From Martinezella rhizogenes (GTDB taxonomy: Bacteria > Pseudomonadota > Alphaproteobacteria > Rhizobiales > Rhizobiaceae), in contig JAAMEZ010000058.1 in NCBI GenBank assembly GCA_013322215.1, forward strand, positions 372,001 through 436,000: a stretch of DNA of 64,000 bases, written 5' to 3'. Made by a program: the position numbers and the translations under genes. Below are positions 8,283 through 15,595 of this stretch, in pieces. Each line of letters begins with the position of its first letter. Positions within the stretch are counted from its first letter, which is position 1. The notes beneath the pieces are model-generated. The model was not told where the DNA came from, made no database searches, and worked only from the letters and a program-made list of their open reading frames with translations.

Positions 8283-8786
8283 TTAATGGCCCGCGAGCGG
8301 CTTCTCGAATATCAGCGTCGGCAAGCCCGACTGCCCCTGCCCGCTATTGTCCGAGCGGCCGACCTCGACGAAACCGTGGGCCTTATAGAAGGCAATCGCC
8401 GGTTCGTTCTGCGGGTCAACTTCGAGACGCATGATTTCAGCGTCCGGGAAGCAGGTCTCCAGTTCGGCGAAGATATCGCGGCCGATACCCTGCCGCTGAT
8501 GGCGGGGGCTGACATAGAGCATGTAGAGCATGACGGTTTTCGTCATCTCCTTGGACATGGCGGCATAGCCCATGCCGCCGATCGTCCGGCCGTCATCGGC
8601 CACAAGGAATTCGGAGTTCTTGTTCGCCAGCCGCGCCTTCAGCGAGGCCGGCGAGTGCCAGGAGGCATGCAGCTCGTTGACCTTTTCCGGACCGAAGATC
8701 CGGTCGTAGGTCGCATGCCAGGTCTCGCCCAGCAGAACACGGACCTTTTCCAGATCCTGCTCGCTGGCGGTGCGCACGAAGAACAC
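8283..8786 (-). CDS. GNAT family N-acetyltransferase
   Basis: This 167-residue acetyltransferase shows RHQRQGIGRDIFAELE (acetyl-CoA pyrophosphate loop, about residues 97-112) and AIAFYKAHGFVEVGRS near the C-terminus. It starts with MFFVRTASEQDLEKVR, the usual N-terminal strand and helix of the fold. It is only 3 bp downstream of gatB, which indicates cotranscription. The target is unknown; relatives are commonly annotated as acting on small amines or ribosomal proteins, but nothing here decides it. Confidence 0.85.
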   Translation of the reverse strand: MFFVRTASEQDLEKVRVLLGETWHATYDRIFGPEKVNELHASWHSPASLKARLANKNSEFLVADDGRTIGGMGYAAMSKEMTKTVMLYMLYVSPRHQRQGIGRDIFAELETCFPDAEIMRLEVDPQNEPAIAFYKAHGFVEVGRSDNSGQGQSGLPTLIFEKPLAGH

Positions 8787-8789
8787 CGG

Positions 8790-10295
8790 CTATTCCTCTT
8801 CGATGCCGAGCTTGGCCTTGACCAGCGCCTGAACGGCCTGCGGGTTGGCCTTGCCGCCGGTCGACTTCATCACCTGGCCGACGAACCAGCCGGCAAGGGT
8901 CGGCTTGGCCTTGACCTTGGCGACCTGATCCGGGTTGGCGGCGATGATCTCGTCGACAGCCTTTTCGATCGCACCGGTATCTGTGACCTGCTTCATGCCG
9001 CGTGACTCGACGATCTCGGCGGGATCACCGCCCTCGTTGAGCACGATTTCGAACAGATCCTTGGCGATCTTGCCAGAGATAGTTTCGGCCTTGATGAGGT
9101 CGATGATCGCGCCGAGCTGGGCGGGCGAAACCGGAGTCTCTTCAATGTCTTTGCCGGTTCTGTTCAAGGCACCCAAGAGGTCGTTGATGACCCAGTTGGC
9201 AGCCATCTTGCCATCGCGACCAGCGGCAACGGCTTCAAAATAATCGGCGATCGCCTTTTCCGAGACGAGCACGGACGCGTCGTAGATCGAGAGGCCGAGT
9301 TCACGGACGAAACGCTCCTTCTTGTCGTCGGGCAATTCCGGCAGATGCTCGGCAAGCGCCTTGACGAACGCGTCGTCGAATTCGAGCGGCAGCAGATCCG
9401 GATCGGGGAAATAGCGGTAGTCATGCGCATCTTCCTTGGTGCGCAGCGAACGCGTTTCGCCTTTGTTCGGATCGAACAAGCGGGTTTCCTGGTCGATCGT
9501 GCCGCCGTCTTCCAGAATGCCGATCTGTCGACGTGCTTCGTACTCAATCGCCTGACCGATGAAACGAATGGAGTTGACGTTCTTGATTTCGCAGCGCGTG
9601 CCGAACTCGCCGCCCGGACGGCGGACCGAAACGTTGACGTCGGCTCGCATCGAACCTTCGTCCATGTTGCCGTCGCAGGTGCCGAGATAGCGCACGATCG
9701 ACCGCAGCTTGGTCATGTAGGCCTTCGCCTCGTCGGACGAGCGGATGTCCGGCTTGGAGACGATTTCCATCAGCGCGACGCCGGAGCGGTTCAGGTCGAC
9801 ATAGGACATGGTGGCGTGCTGGTCATGCAGCGATTTGCCAGCGTCCTGTTCCAGATGCAGGCGCTCGATGCCGATCTCGATATCCTCGAACTGGCCCTGA
9901 CGATCCGGGCCAAGGGAGATGACGATCTTGCCTTCGCCGACGATCGGGTCCTTGAACTGCGAGATCTGATAGCCCTGCGGCAGGTCGGGATAGAAATAGT
10001 TCTTGCGGTCGAAGATCGAACGATTGTTGATCTGCGCCTTGAGGCCAAGACCGGTGCGCACGGCCTGCTTGACGCATTCCTCATTGATGACGGGCAGCAT
10101 GCCGGGCATGGCGGCATCGACGAGCGACACGTTGGAATTCTGCGGCTTGCCGAACTCGGTCGAGGCACCGGAGAAGAGCTTGGAGTTGCTCAACACCTGG
10201 GCATGGACTTCCATGCCGATAACGATTTCCCAATCGCCGGTGGCACCGGGAATGAAGCGTTTCGGATCTGGCGTGCGGACGTCGACAAGGGTCAT
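8790..10295 (-). CDS. gatB: Aspartyl/glutamyl-tRNA(Asn/Gln) amidotransferase subunit B
   Basis: GatB binds misacylated Glu-tRNA(Gln) or Asp-tRNA(Asn) and activates it with ATP for transamidation by GatA. The 501-residue protein contains the cradle domain (WEIVIGMEVHAQV, SKLFSGASTEFG, DLPQGYQISQF, LEQDAGKSLHD, RSGVALMEIVS), the helical domain and a C-terminal YqeY-like tail. I use the ATG before TLVDVRTPDPKR; an upstream 16-codon extension is not conserved. gatC and gatA lie 5 kb away in the same orientation, with an accessory block between them. Confidence 0.97.
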   Translation of the reverse strand: MTLVDVRTPDPKRFIPGATGDWEIVIGMEVHAQVLSNSKLFSGASTEFGKPQNSNVSLVDAAMPGMLPVINEECVKQAVRTGLGLKAQINNRSIFDRKNYFYPDLPQGYQISQFKDPIVGEGKIVISLGPDRQGQFEDIEIGIERLHLEQDAGKSLHDQHATMSYVDLNRSGVALMEIVSKPDIRSSDEAKAYMTKLRSIVRYLGTCDGNMDEGSMRADVNVSVRRPGGEFGTRCEIKNVNSIRFIGQAIEYEARRQIGILEDGGTIDQETRLFDPNKGETRSLRTKEDAHDYRYFPDPDLLPLEFDDAFVKALAEHLPELPDDKKERFVRELGLSIYDASVLVSEKAIADYFEAVAAGRDGKMAANWVINDLLGALNRTGKDIEETPVSPAQLGAIIDLIKAETISGKIAKDLFEIVLNEGGDPAEIVESRGMKQVTDTGAIEKAVDEIIAANPDQVAKVKAKPTLAGWFVGQVMKSTGGKANPQAVQALVKAKLGIEEE

Positions 10296-10382
10296 TGGAA
10301 GCTCTTGAAATGCTGTTCTTCTGAACTTTGTGAGGTAGAGCAATTGGCGAGGCGGCGCAAGGCTTTCGGCATCGACAGCACG

Positions 10383-10892
10383 CTATATGCCCGGGCCATA
10401 GACCCCGTCGCTGTCATCAACCAGCGATTTCGAAAGCCCGACAGTCGGCACGTCGCTGTCGAGCTTCGGCGAATAGACGATCGACAGCCAATGGATCTCA
10501 TAGCCGCGCGCCTTGAAGAAGGCGATGGCATCTGTATTGCCCGCGTGGCTCTGCAGCGAAACCTTCTCCAGCCCCTGCTCTCGCACATCCGCTTCGATCC
10601 GCGCCAGAAGCGCCGAACCGAGGCCGCGCCTTACGAAATCCGGATCGATCCAGAAATCGGAGATCGACTCATCGAGCGCCTCGCGCGCCGCCCATCCCAC
10701 AGCTTCGCCGTTCAGCTCGATGACTGATATCGTCAGCCAGAGATTGCGGGTGAAATTTTCAAAAGCCTCGCGTGCGCCCTCCAGCAGCTCGCCGGTGCCG
10801 CCGATCGCCCTCATGGCCTTCTGCCAGGAGCGCAGGCCGATACTCGCCAGGACCGCTGTTTCACCTTCATGGGCATTGCGAATGTGGATCAT
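10383..10892 (-). CDS. GNAT family N-acetyltransferase
   Basis: The 169-residue protein is a one-domain GNAT: MIHIRNAHEGETAVLASIG at the N-terminus, then FVRRGLGSALLARIEADVRE as the acetyl-CoA loop (about residues 88-107) and AIAFFKARGYEIHWLSIVY toward the end. It lies upstream of gatB with 87 bp between and is divergent from the yjhX-like gene 300 bp away. In E. coli the antitoxin of YjhX (YjhQ) is also a GNAT, but orientation and distance here do not match that operon, so any link is speculative. Confidence 0.82.
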   Translation of the reverse strand: MIHIRNAHEGETAVLASIGLRSWQKAMRAIGGTGELLEGAREAFENFTRNLWLTISVIELNGEAVGWAAREALDESISDFWIDPDFVRRGLGSALLARIEADVREQGLEKVSLQSHAGNTDAIAFFKARGYEIHWLSIVYSPKLDSDVPTVGLSKSLVDDSDGVYGPGI

Positions 10893-11044
10893 CAGGCCCC
10901 CGCCATTTGCAAATAGTAAAGCACCGCCCGCAGGCTTTTGCCAGCGGCGAGATTTGCCGGCTTACCTGCTAAGAAACCCCAGAAGCAGTTGAACTTGACT
11001 GCCGAGCACAACCTGCTTTAGAGAGGAGTATCAACGGAGTTTTG

Positions 11045-11158
11045 ATGTCTAACTTTTGTCAGTGCCGGTAAAGGCCTCGCTCGCAAGCCTTCTTGCGTGC
11101 CGGGCCTGAAAAAACGAAGCCCCGACTTCCCTGAAGGGAAGCTTCGGATCGTTTTTCT
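11045..11158 (+). promoter_or_regulatory. Two consecutive hairpins with a terminator-like second stem upstream of yjhX
   Basis: The 300-bp gap before yjhX holds an 8-codon ORF (MSNFCQCR, 11045-11071, GGAG 5 nt upstream). It is followed by one hairpin built on AGGCC/GGCCT and CGCAAG/CTTGCG (11071-11104), and a second on AACGA/TCGTT, CCGA/TCGG and CTTCCC/GGGAAG that ends in a T run (11109-11157). This could be an attenuator of yjhX or the end of a short independent RNA. I cannot separate the two. Confidence 0.45.
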
Positions 11159-11191
11159 GCGCCTTTTGGCGCTATACGGATTCTGACAACA

Positions 11192-11449
11192 ATGGACATT
11201 TCCCGCGCAGAACAGCGCATCCTGCACCTGCTCGCCCAGGGCGGCCGCATCGAAATCGAACGCAGCAAAAACAAGAAGGCCGAAACCGCCTGCTGCTTTA
11301 CGCGTGACGGCTGGGTCTATCCTGATTTCAGCATCGACCTCTTCCGGCGGCTGAAGCGCCTCAAGGCCATCAAATCCATCGACGGCCAACCCTATCGCAT
11401 CAGCGAAAAGGGATTGCAGCTGGTGAGGGCGCAGCTGGATAATAGATAG
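11192..11449 (+). CDS. YjhX (TopAI) family toxin-like protein, UPF0386
   Basis: The 85-residue protein is a clear YjhX relative: MDISRAEQRILHLLAQGGRI at the start, a variable middle, FRRLKRLKAIKSIDGQPYRI and the family end VRAQLDNR. In E. coli YjhX binds DNA topoisomerase I, inhibits it and is toxic unless YjhQ is present. No adjacent YjhQ-like gene is in the same operon here, so it may be an orphan with another function. It is closed by a perfect 15-bp terminator stem. Its presumed target topA is in this window at 27-29.7 kb. Confidence 0.88.
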   Translation: MDISRAEQRILHLLAQGGRIEIERSKNKKAETACCFTRDGWVYPDFSIDLFRRLKRLKAIKSIDGQPYRISEKGLQLVRAQLDNR

Positions 11450-11450
11450 A

Positions 11451-11490
11451 AAAAGCAGAGGGCCGCCCGACCGGACGGCCCTCTGCTTTT
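11451..11490. terminator. Bidirectional terminator between yjhX and the DUF4139 gene
   Basis: A perfect 15-bp stem, AAAAGCAGAGGGCCG with CGGCCCTCTGCTTTT, encloses a 10-nt loop. Runs of A and T flank it, so it can end both converging transcripts. Confidence 0.9.
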
Positions 11491-11521
11491 CGTGCCGTTG
11501 GCATGAGAAATTGCCGGGCAA

Positions 11522-13531
11522 TCAGAATGTCCTGATGATCTCCGCCACCTCATCGCCACGACGATCGCTTTCTGCCTGCACCGTAGCGCGCCTTTCGTTC
11601 ATCGCAGTGATTTGATCCTCGCTGTCTGACAGAGCCTTCAAATAGCGTTTCTTCAGATCGCTATTATCAGGTACTGCACCGAGATTCTGTCTTATCCGTT
11701 CCTGTTCGCCGGTAGTTTTCTCTATTTCGCCGTCGAGGCTCTCCAGATCGTTCTGGACAGCGACCTGTCTTTTGCGCGCGTCCGCCAAGTTTGCGAGCTT
11801 GTCCATCAGCGCCTTGTCATGTGTCGAAGCAGACCATCCGAGCAGCGTGTCCGGCTCCGCATCGACCAAAGCGTAGCTGTTGCTCTGAAGCTGTTCGTCG
11901 ACCGCCGTCAATGTCTTCTCGGCGCCGGCGGGCACAACGACCTTGAGCCGCTGATGCGTCGCCGTCTTGCCGAAGCCTTCAGCCGAGGAGAATGTCCAGC
12001 CGTCCCTGATCGGATGCTCGACGATGACGGTCCGCTCGCCGTCGAGCGCACCCGAAACCGTGTATGTCGTTGTCTGGCGGTATTTGACGACGGCATTCAT
12101 CACGCCATCGGAGACCTTCAGGGAAGCGACCTCCTCGGTCGGTGTCTGCTGCTCGCTGATCGACACTTTGCGATCAGTGGCGAAACTGGCAAGCCGTGTG
12201 TCGTCCTTCGGCAGCGCCGAGAGCTGGGAATCGCCGATGTAACCGGTCTTGCTGTCATAGAGCGTCAGAATTCCCGCCGGCATGCTGACGCCGGTGGTGT
12301 TCTTCAGCATCACGGCGGCGATCGGATTGCGATAGGCGCTGCCGGCCCGATACATATCCACCATATCGGCTTCCACATCCGCATCCATGATCGGCACCGA
12401 CAAGGTATCGCCATTGGCAAGGTCATGAGTTCCCGGAAGTTCGAAAGTGGCGGAAATATCGCTTTCGATCGCCGTGGTCGGATTTCCGGCGGCAACTTGC
12501 ATCGGCTCGGCAGGCCGTGCCAATTCGTCATTCGCGTAGGCCTGCGCGTCGGCCATTTTTCCGGCTGCACTCTTCATCGCTCGTTGCGGAGCGGGCATTG
12601 CCGGCGCCTCGGCACTCGAAGCCAGGCGCCGCCGGTTGGACAGATCGCCGCTGTCGGGATCGGGCACATTGTTCGACGCAGTGTTGACAGGCACTTCCTG
12701 CCGCTCGCGCCAATAGAGTTGATGCAGACCCTGCTTCAGCGTGACCGGCTCGGCCGAGGTCAGCGTCAGCTTGACACCCTTCCAATCCTCGCCGCTGGCA
12801 TTTTCCAGCACCGTCCACGCCTGCAGGCGCGCCTTGTCATTTCCCTCGAAGACGACCTTGTAGGCGGTTTTCCAGATCGGCGACGGGACGACATAGGTCA
12901 GGCCGATATCGCCGCTGTTCTTCACGCCGTTCACCTTGATATCGATGGCGCGGGTGCGATCGTTCTTGCCGCGGGCAATGGCTGCCGCCGCCTTGCCGAG
13001 CTTTGCCCGCATGTCGGGATCGTCAAGCCGGACGGACGCATCCTCGCCGAGCGCCAGCGTCTCCACCACGCCATCCTTGTCGATGACAGTGAGCAAGGGC
13101 ACCGTCGTTTTCTCGTCGACCTTCCTCGTCTCGATGCCAAGGATGCTGCCCTCAACCGTCTTGCCGCCGCTGGTGACCGATACCTTGCCGCCCTGCAGCG
13201 ATGTCAGAAGCGACGGCACGGATGAGAGCGCTTCCAGACTGAACGGCAGGCCCTTGAAGGTTTCCTGCAACGGCCGCGGCCCCGCCAGCGACATGCCGGC
13301 CACAGAACCTGCAGATCCGTTGACCACGAGGCTCTTCAGGATGTCATCGACCTGATCAAGGGGAACCTCGATCCGGATCACGCCGTCGGTATTGATGTCC
13401 GCCGAGCGCGAAACCTGGGCCAGACCGCCCGAGGACAGGATAATGGATCGAATGGCCCCATTATCGGCCGCCAGCGAGATCGCTGGGCATGACACGCTGA
13501 GGAGCAGGATCGTCGTGACTTGCTTGAGCAT
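11522..13531 (-). CDS. DUF4139 domain exported protein
   Basis: The 669-residue protein starts with a Sec signal peptide (MLKQVTTILLLSVSCPAISLAA). It has an N-terminal beta-rich region, a DUF4139 core (DIGLTYVVPSPIWKTAYKV, LQAWTVLENASGEDWKGVKL, LTSAEPVTL, ATFELPGTHDLANGDTLSVP), an Ala/Pro-rich insert around residues 310-350, and a C-terminal coiled coil of about 90 residues (LADARKRQVAVQNDLESL onward). Eukaryotic and bacterial relatives include mucoidy-inhibitor-like proteins; the function is not known. I use the ATG at 13531 because it opens the signal peptide. It is monocistronic. Confidence 0.82.
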   Translation of the reverse strand: MLKQVTTILLLSVSCPAISLAADNGAIRSIILSSGGLAQVSRSADINTDGVIRIEVPLDQVDDILKSLVVNGSAGSVAGMSLAGPRPLQETFKGLPFSLEALSSVPSLLTSLQGGKVSVTSGGKTVEGSILGIETRKVDEKTTVPLLTVIDKDGVVETLALGEDASVRLDDPDMRAKLGKAAAAIARGKNDRTRAIDIKVNGVKNSGDIGLTYVVPSPIWKTAYKVVFEGNDKARLQAWTVLENASGEDWKGVKLTLTSAEPVTLKQGLHQLYWRERQEVPVNTASNNVPDPDSGDLSNRRRLASSAEAPAMPAPQRAMKSAAGKMADAQAYANDELARPAEPMQVAAGNPTTAIESDISATFELPGTHDLANGDTLSVPIMDADVEADMVDMYRAGSAYRNPIAAVMLKNTTGVSMPAGILTLYDSKTGYIGDSQLSALPKDDTRLASFATDRKVSISEQQTPTEEVASLKVSDGVMNAVVKYRQTTTYTVSGALDGERTVIVEHPIRDGWTFSSAEGFGKTATHQRLKVVVPAGAEKTLTAVDEQLQSNSYALVDAEPDTLLGWSASTHDKALMDKLANLADARKRQVAVQNDLESLDGEIEKTTGEQERIRQNLGAVPDNSDLKKRYLKALSDSEDQITAMNERRATVQAESDRRGDEVAEIIRTF

Positions 13532-13642
13532 GAAGAGACCTTCCGATTCGGTTGCAGAGGAGGAGACCAAGCGGCTCGCTGCAATTTATGATCGTATTTC
13601 GGTCCAAAATGTGATGGCGACTGGGCGGAATATTGGCATGTG

Positions 13643-13673
13643 AAAAAGGGCCGTCCGGATTTCCGGACGGCCC
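13643..13673 (-). terminator. Terminator of the slipin gene
   Basis: Perfect 11-bp stem (GGGCCGTCCGG with CCGGACGGCCC, 4-nt loop) placed 16 bp after the slipin stop codon. On the minus strand it is followed by TTTTT. Confidence 0.88.
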
Positions 13674-13688
13674 TCCTCACAATTGGCG

Positions 13689-14834
13689 TCAAACGTCGCG
13701 AAGCTTGACGAGATCGTTCATCAAGCCGCTCGTGCCGTTGTGGATCGTCAGGTTATCCACTTTGCCGGCGATCGATTCCAGAGCTTCGAGTTCCTTCAGA
13801 CGCAGCATGACCGGATGCTCCGCCATGACCTTGGCCGTGTTGAGCAGCGAACGCGTCGCGTTCGTTTCCTCACGGCGGCGGATCACATTGGCTTCCGCCT
13901 GCTTTTCAGCCGCAACCACCTGGTTCAGGATCTCACGCATATCGCCCGGCAGGATAACATCCTTGAGCTCGATATCCGAGATCTCCACACCGATCGCCAT
14001 CATGTCCTCGCGTACCTTTTCGGCCGCTTCGGTATTGATGGAGACACGGCGCTCCAGAATCTGGTCCAGCGTCATCGTGCCGAGCGTCCGGCGAAACGCC
14101 AGTTGCAGCGCACGATAGAGCGCATCCGCGAAATCCTTGACGGAGCCAACAGCCTTGACCGGATCGACCACGCGGTAATCCGCCGAGATGTTGACGCGGA
14201 TCGTCACGCGATCCTTCGTCAGGAGTTCCTGTCCGGCAACATCAAGCGACTGACGCTTTAGATCCACGATCTTGACCTGTAGCGCCTTGCCGACGTTCCA
14301 GAAGGTGTGCATGCCCGGATCAAGCGTTCGCAGATAGATGCCGTCGACGAACAGCAGACCTACCTGCCCTTCGAGCACGGCGTAGCTCGCGATGAACTCG
14401 TGCTTCCGCGCCAGTCCAAGGCGACGCGCCAGAACGCGATCAACGGAAAGTTCGTCCGCGGTATCGACACCTATTTCCTTCCACGGGCCTGCTTCCTTCC
14501 AGACAACAAGCTTCTGGCTCGGACCAAGTGTGGCGTAGATTGCGCCATCGCGCTCGATGACGGCAACCTGGCCGACATCAGTACGGAATACGGTCAAATG
14601 ATGCTCGGCAACCTGCGAGAGCTTTTCGAACAACGCCTTCTCGTAGACCGACGCGAAAATCGGATTGGTCAAGTCATAGCGGAAAACGTCAAGGCTATTA
14701 TCGCGGTTCGGCAACACGTGCTGACCCGGTCCGAAAATGCCCATGATCGCACCCTTATGCAGGGCAAGCAGACGTTCGTTTTCCTTTACGAGGACGCGCT
14801 TGCGCCCCAAGATCTTATCGAGAAATGTCATCAT
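13689..14834 (-). CDS. Slipin/stomatin-like SPFH domain protein
   Basis: The 381-residue protein has a central SPFH (band 7) domain: LFVDGIYLRTLDPGMHTFWNVGKALQV, LDVAGQELLTKDRVTIRVN and ADYRVVDPVKAVGSVKDFADALY, then GVEISDIELKDVILPGDMREILNQVVAAEKQAEANVIRRREETNATRS as the long helical segment. Unlike typical slipins it lacks an obvious N-terminal membrane helix. SPFH proteins scaffold complexes, usually at membranes. The start at 14834 has AAGGAG 8 nt upstream. The long leader on the same strand carries two tRNA-like elements. From memory, slipins of this type also occur in RtcB/Ro RNA-repair operons, which suggests an RNA-repair link here. Confidence 0.88.
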   Translation of the reverse strand: MMTFLDKILGRKRVLVKENERLLALHKGAIMGIFGPGQHVLPNRDNSLDVFRYDLTNPIFASVYEKALFEKLSQVAEHHLTVFRTDVGQVAVIERDGAIYATLGPSQKLVVWKEAGPWKEIGVDTADELSVDRVLARRLGLARKHEFIASYAVLEGQVGLLFVDGIYLRTLDPGMHTFWNVGKALQVKIVDLKRQSLDVAGQELLTKDRVTIRVNISADYRVVDPVKAVGSVKDFADALYRALQLAFRRTLGTMTLDQILERRVSINTEAAEKVREDMMAIGVEISDIELKDVILPGDMREILNQVVAAEKQAEANVIRRREETNATRSLLNTAKVMAEHPVMLRLKELEALESIAGKVDNLTIHNGTSGLMNDLVKLRDV

Positions 14835-15154
14835 TGTTCTTACTCCTTCGGCATGCGCTACGTCATAGACCGATGTTCCTTTCGTGTTTCGTTTCATGTG
14901 CCGATCATCGAGATCCGGAGACCGGTGGCGGCGACGACGGGCGGATTTGCGAAGAGCGGGTTGCGCAGTATCCCGACGGCTTTGGAGGGCTTCCTCCTCG
15001 CTGGTCGGGGCACGGCGAAATCTTCAACGCCAATCGAGCCCATAATCCCGGCGCTCGTCTTTCCATCCAGGCAATCCCTTGAGATCGCACGGATATCCGA
15101 ACTTGCGCATTCCGGTCCCCGGACCGTCATTGGTAAACAGCTTCGCGGGCTGGT
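14835..15154 (-). other. Spacer between tRNA-like elements and slipin
   Basis: About 320 bp on the probable 5' leader of the slipin transcript. One open frame of 78 codons (14894-15130, minus) has no recognisable domain and no clear ribosome site, so I do not call it. No terminator is visible, which allows read-through from the tRNA-like elements to the slipin gene. Confidence 0.5.
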
Positions 15155-15172
15155 GCCGGCCTTTCGACCGGC
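15155..15172 (-). other. GNRA-capped hairpin after the tRNA-like pair
   Basis: On the minus strand GCCGGTC and GGCCGGC form a 7-bp stem (one G-T wobble) closed by a GAAA tetraloop, directly after element B. It lacks a T run, so it looks like an RNA end-protecting or processing structure more than a terminator. Confidence 0.6.
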
Positions 15173-15245
15173 GGTTGGAAAAGGATTCGAACCTTCGACA
15201 ATCAGATTAGGAATCTGATGCTCTACCTAGCTGAGCTATCCATTT
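15172..15245 (-). ncRNA. Degenerate tRNA-like element B (anticodon CCT)
   Basis: The 74-nt cloverleaf has a D-arm GCTC/GAGC, a 5-bp anticodon stem TCAGA/TCTGA with loop TTCCTAA (anticodon CCT, reading the Arg codon AGG), a 5-nt variable region and a T-arm GAAGG-TTCGAAT-CCTTT. The acceptor stem is broken: only the inner TGGA/TCCA pairs, the outer three positions (AAA against ACC) do not. It directly abuts element A. It is probably not a normal charged tRNA. It could be a relic, or a decoy or sensor of tRNA cleavage linked to the slipin gene downstream. Confidence 0.75.
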
Positions 15246-15320
15246 GGCCGGTGCAGCGGGATTCGAACCCACGACCTCCGGACGAACGTCCGGCGCTCTA
15301 CCTAACTGAGCTATACTCCA
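15245..15320 (-). ncRNA. Degenerate tRNA-like element A with encoded CCA
   Basis: The 76-nt element folds as a tRNA: acceptor TGGAGTA against TGCACCG (one A-A mismatch, two wobbles), TA, D-arm GCTC/GAGC, anticodon stem CCGGA/TCCGG, variable AGGTC, T-arm GTGGG-TTCGAAT-CCCGC, discriminator G and encoded CCA. The anticodon loop is abnormal: CGTTCG has six bases, or eight if the A-T closing pair opens, so no anticodon can be assigned with confidence. Its last A is also the first base of element B. The retained D- and T-arms argue for selection on the fold. Confidence 0.78.
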
Positions 15321-15485
15321 AAAGCCTTCCCGTCTCCCGACACGGCATTCGTATACAGAACGGCAAACCGCCTGCACGGGAGGAGCTTTGGAACTCCAAC
15401 CATCAACGCTCGCATCGGCACGACGACCGGGAAGGCGCGTATAGCTCCAGTTTAGAATCGCTTCAAGGTGGGGAAATGTATCGAC

Positions 15486-15516
15486 ACACGTATGCTGACG
15501 TGTTGTTGCAATTATA
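15486..15516 (-). promoter_or_regulatory. Candidate promoter and operator of the tRNA-like/slipin unit
   Basis: On the minus strand TATAAT (15516-15511) is a perfect -10 box. Starting about 7 nt downstream is the inverted repeat ACACGT-N6-ACGTGT (15486-15503), placed where a repressor would cover the start of transcription. No convincing -35 box or sigma-54 signature was found. Inference only. Confidence 0.45.
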
Positions 15517-15553
15517 ACACGACTTATTGATGTGCGATTTACTCAGGAATAAC

Positions 15554-15577
15554 CGCGCCGATTGCTTGCTCGGCGCG
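15554..15577 (-). terminator. Hairpin after gatA
   Basis: Perfect 8-bp stem CGCGCCGA/TCGGCGCG with an 8-nt loop, 19 bp after the gatA stop. The T run on the minus strand is poor (GTTATTCC), so termination may be partial. Confidence 0.6.
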
Positions 15578-15595
15578 ATCAGAAAGAGACGGTGT

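Noticed and set aside
14894..15130. 78-codon ORF in the slipin leader
   Set aside because: No recognisable motif, weak ribosome site, and the composition of a chance frame in GC-rich DNA.
13689..15320. RtcB, RtcA or Ro gene to complete an RNA-repair operon
   Set aside because: None is present in the window, so the RNA-repair reading of the slipin unit stays inferred.
15321..15540. Sigma-54 promoter before the tRNA-like pair, as expected for RtcR-type control
   Set aside because: GG-N10-GC spacings exist by chance but none shows TGGCAC or TTGC consensus.
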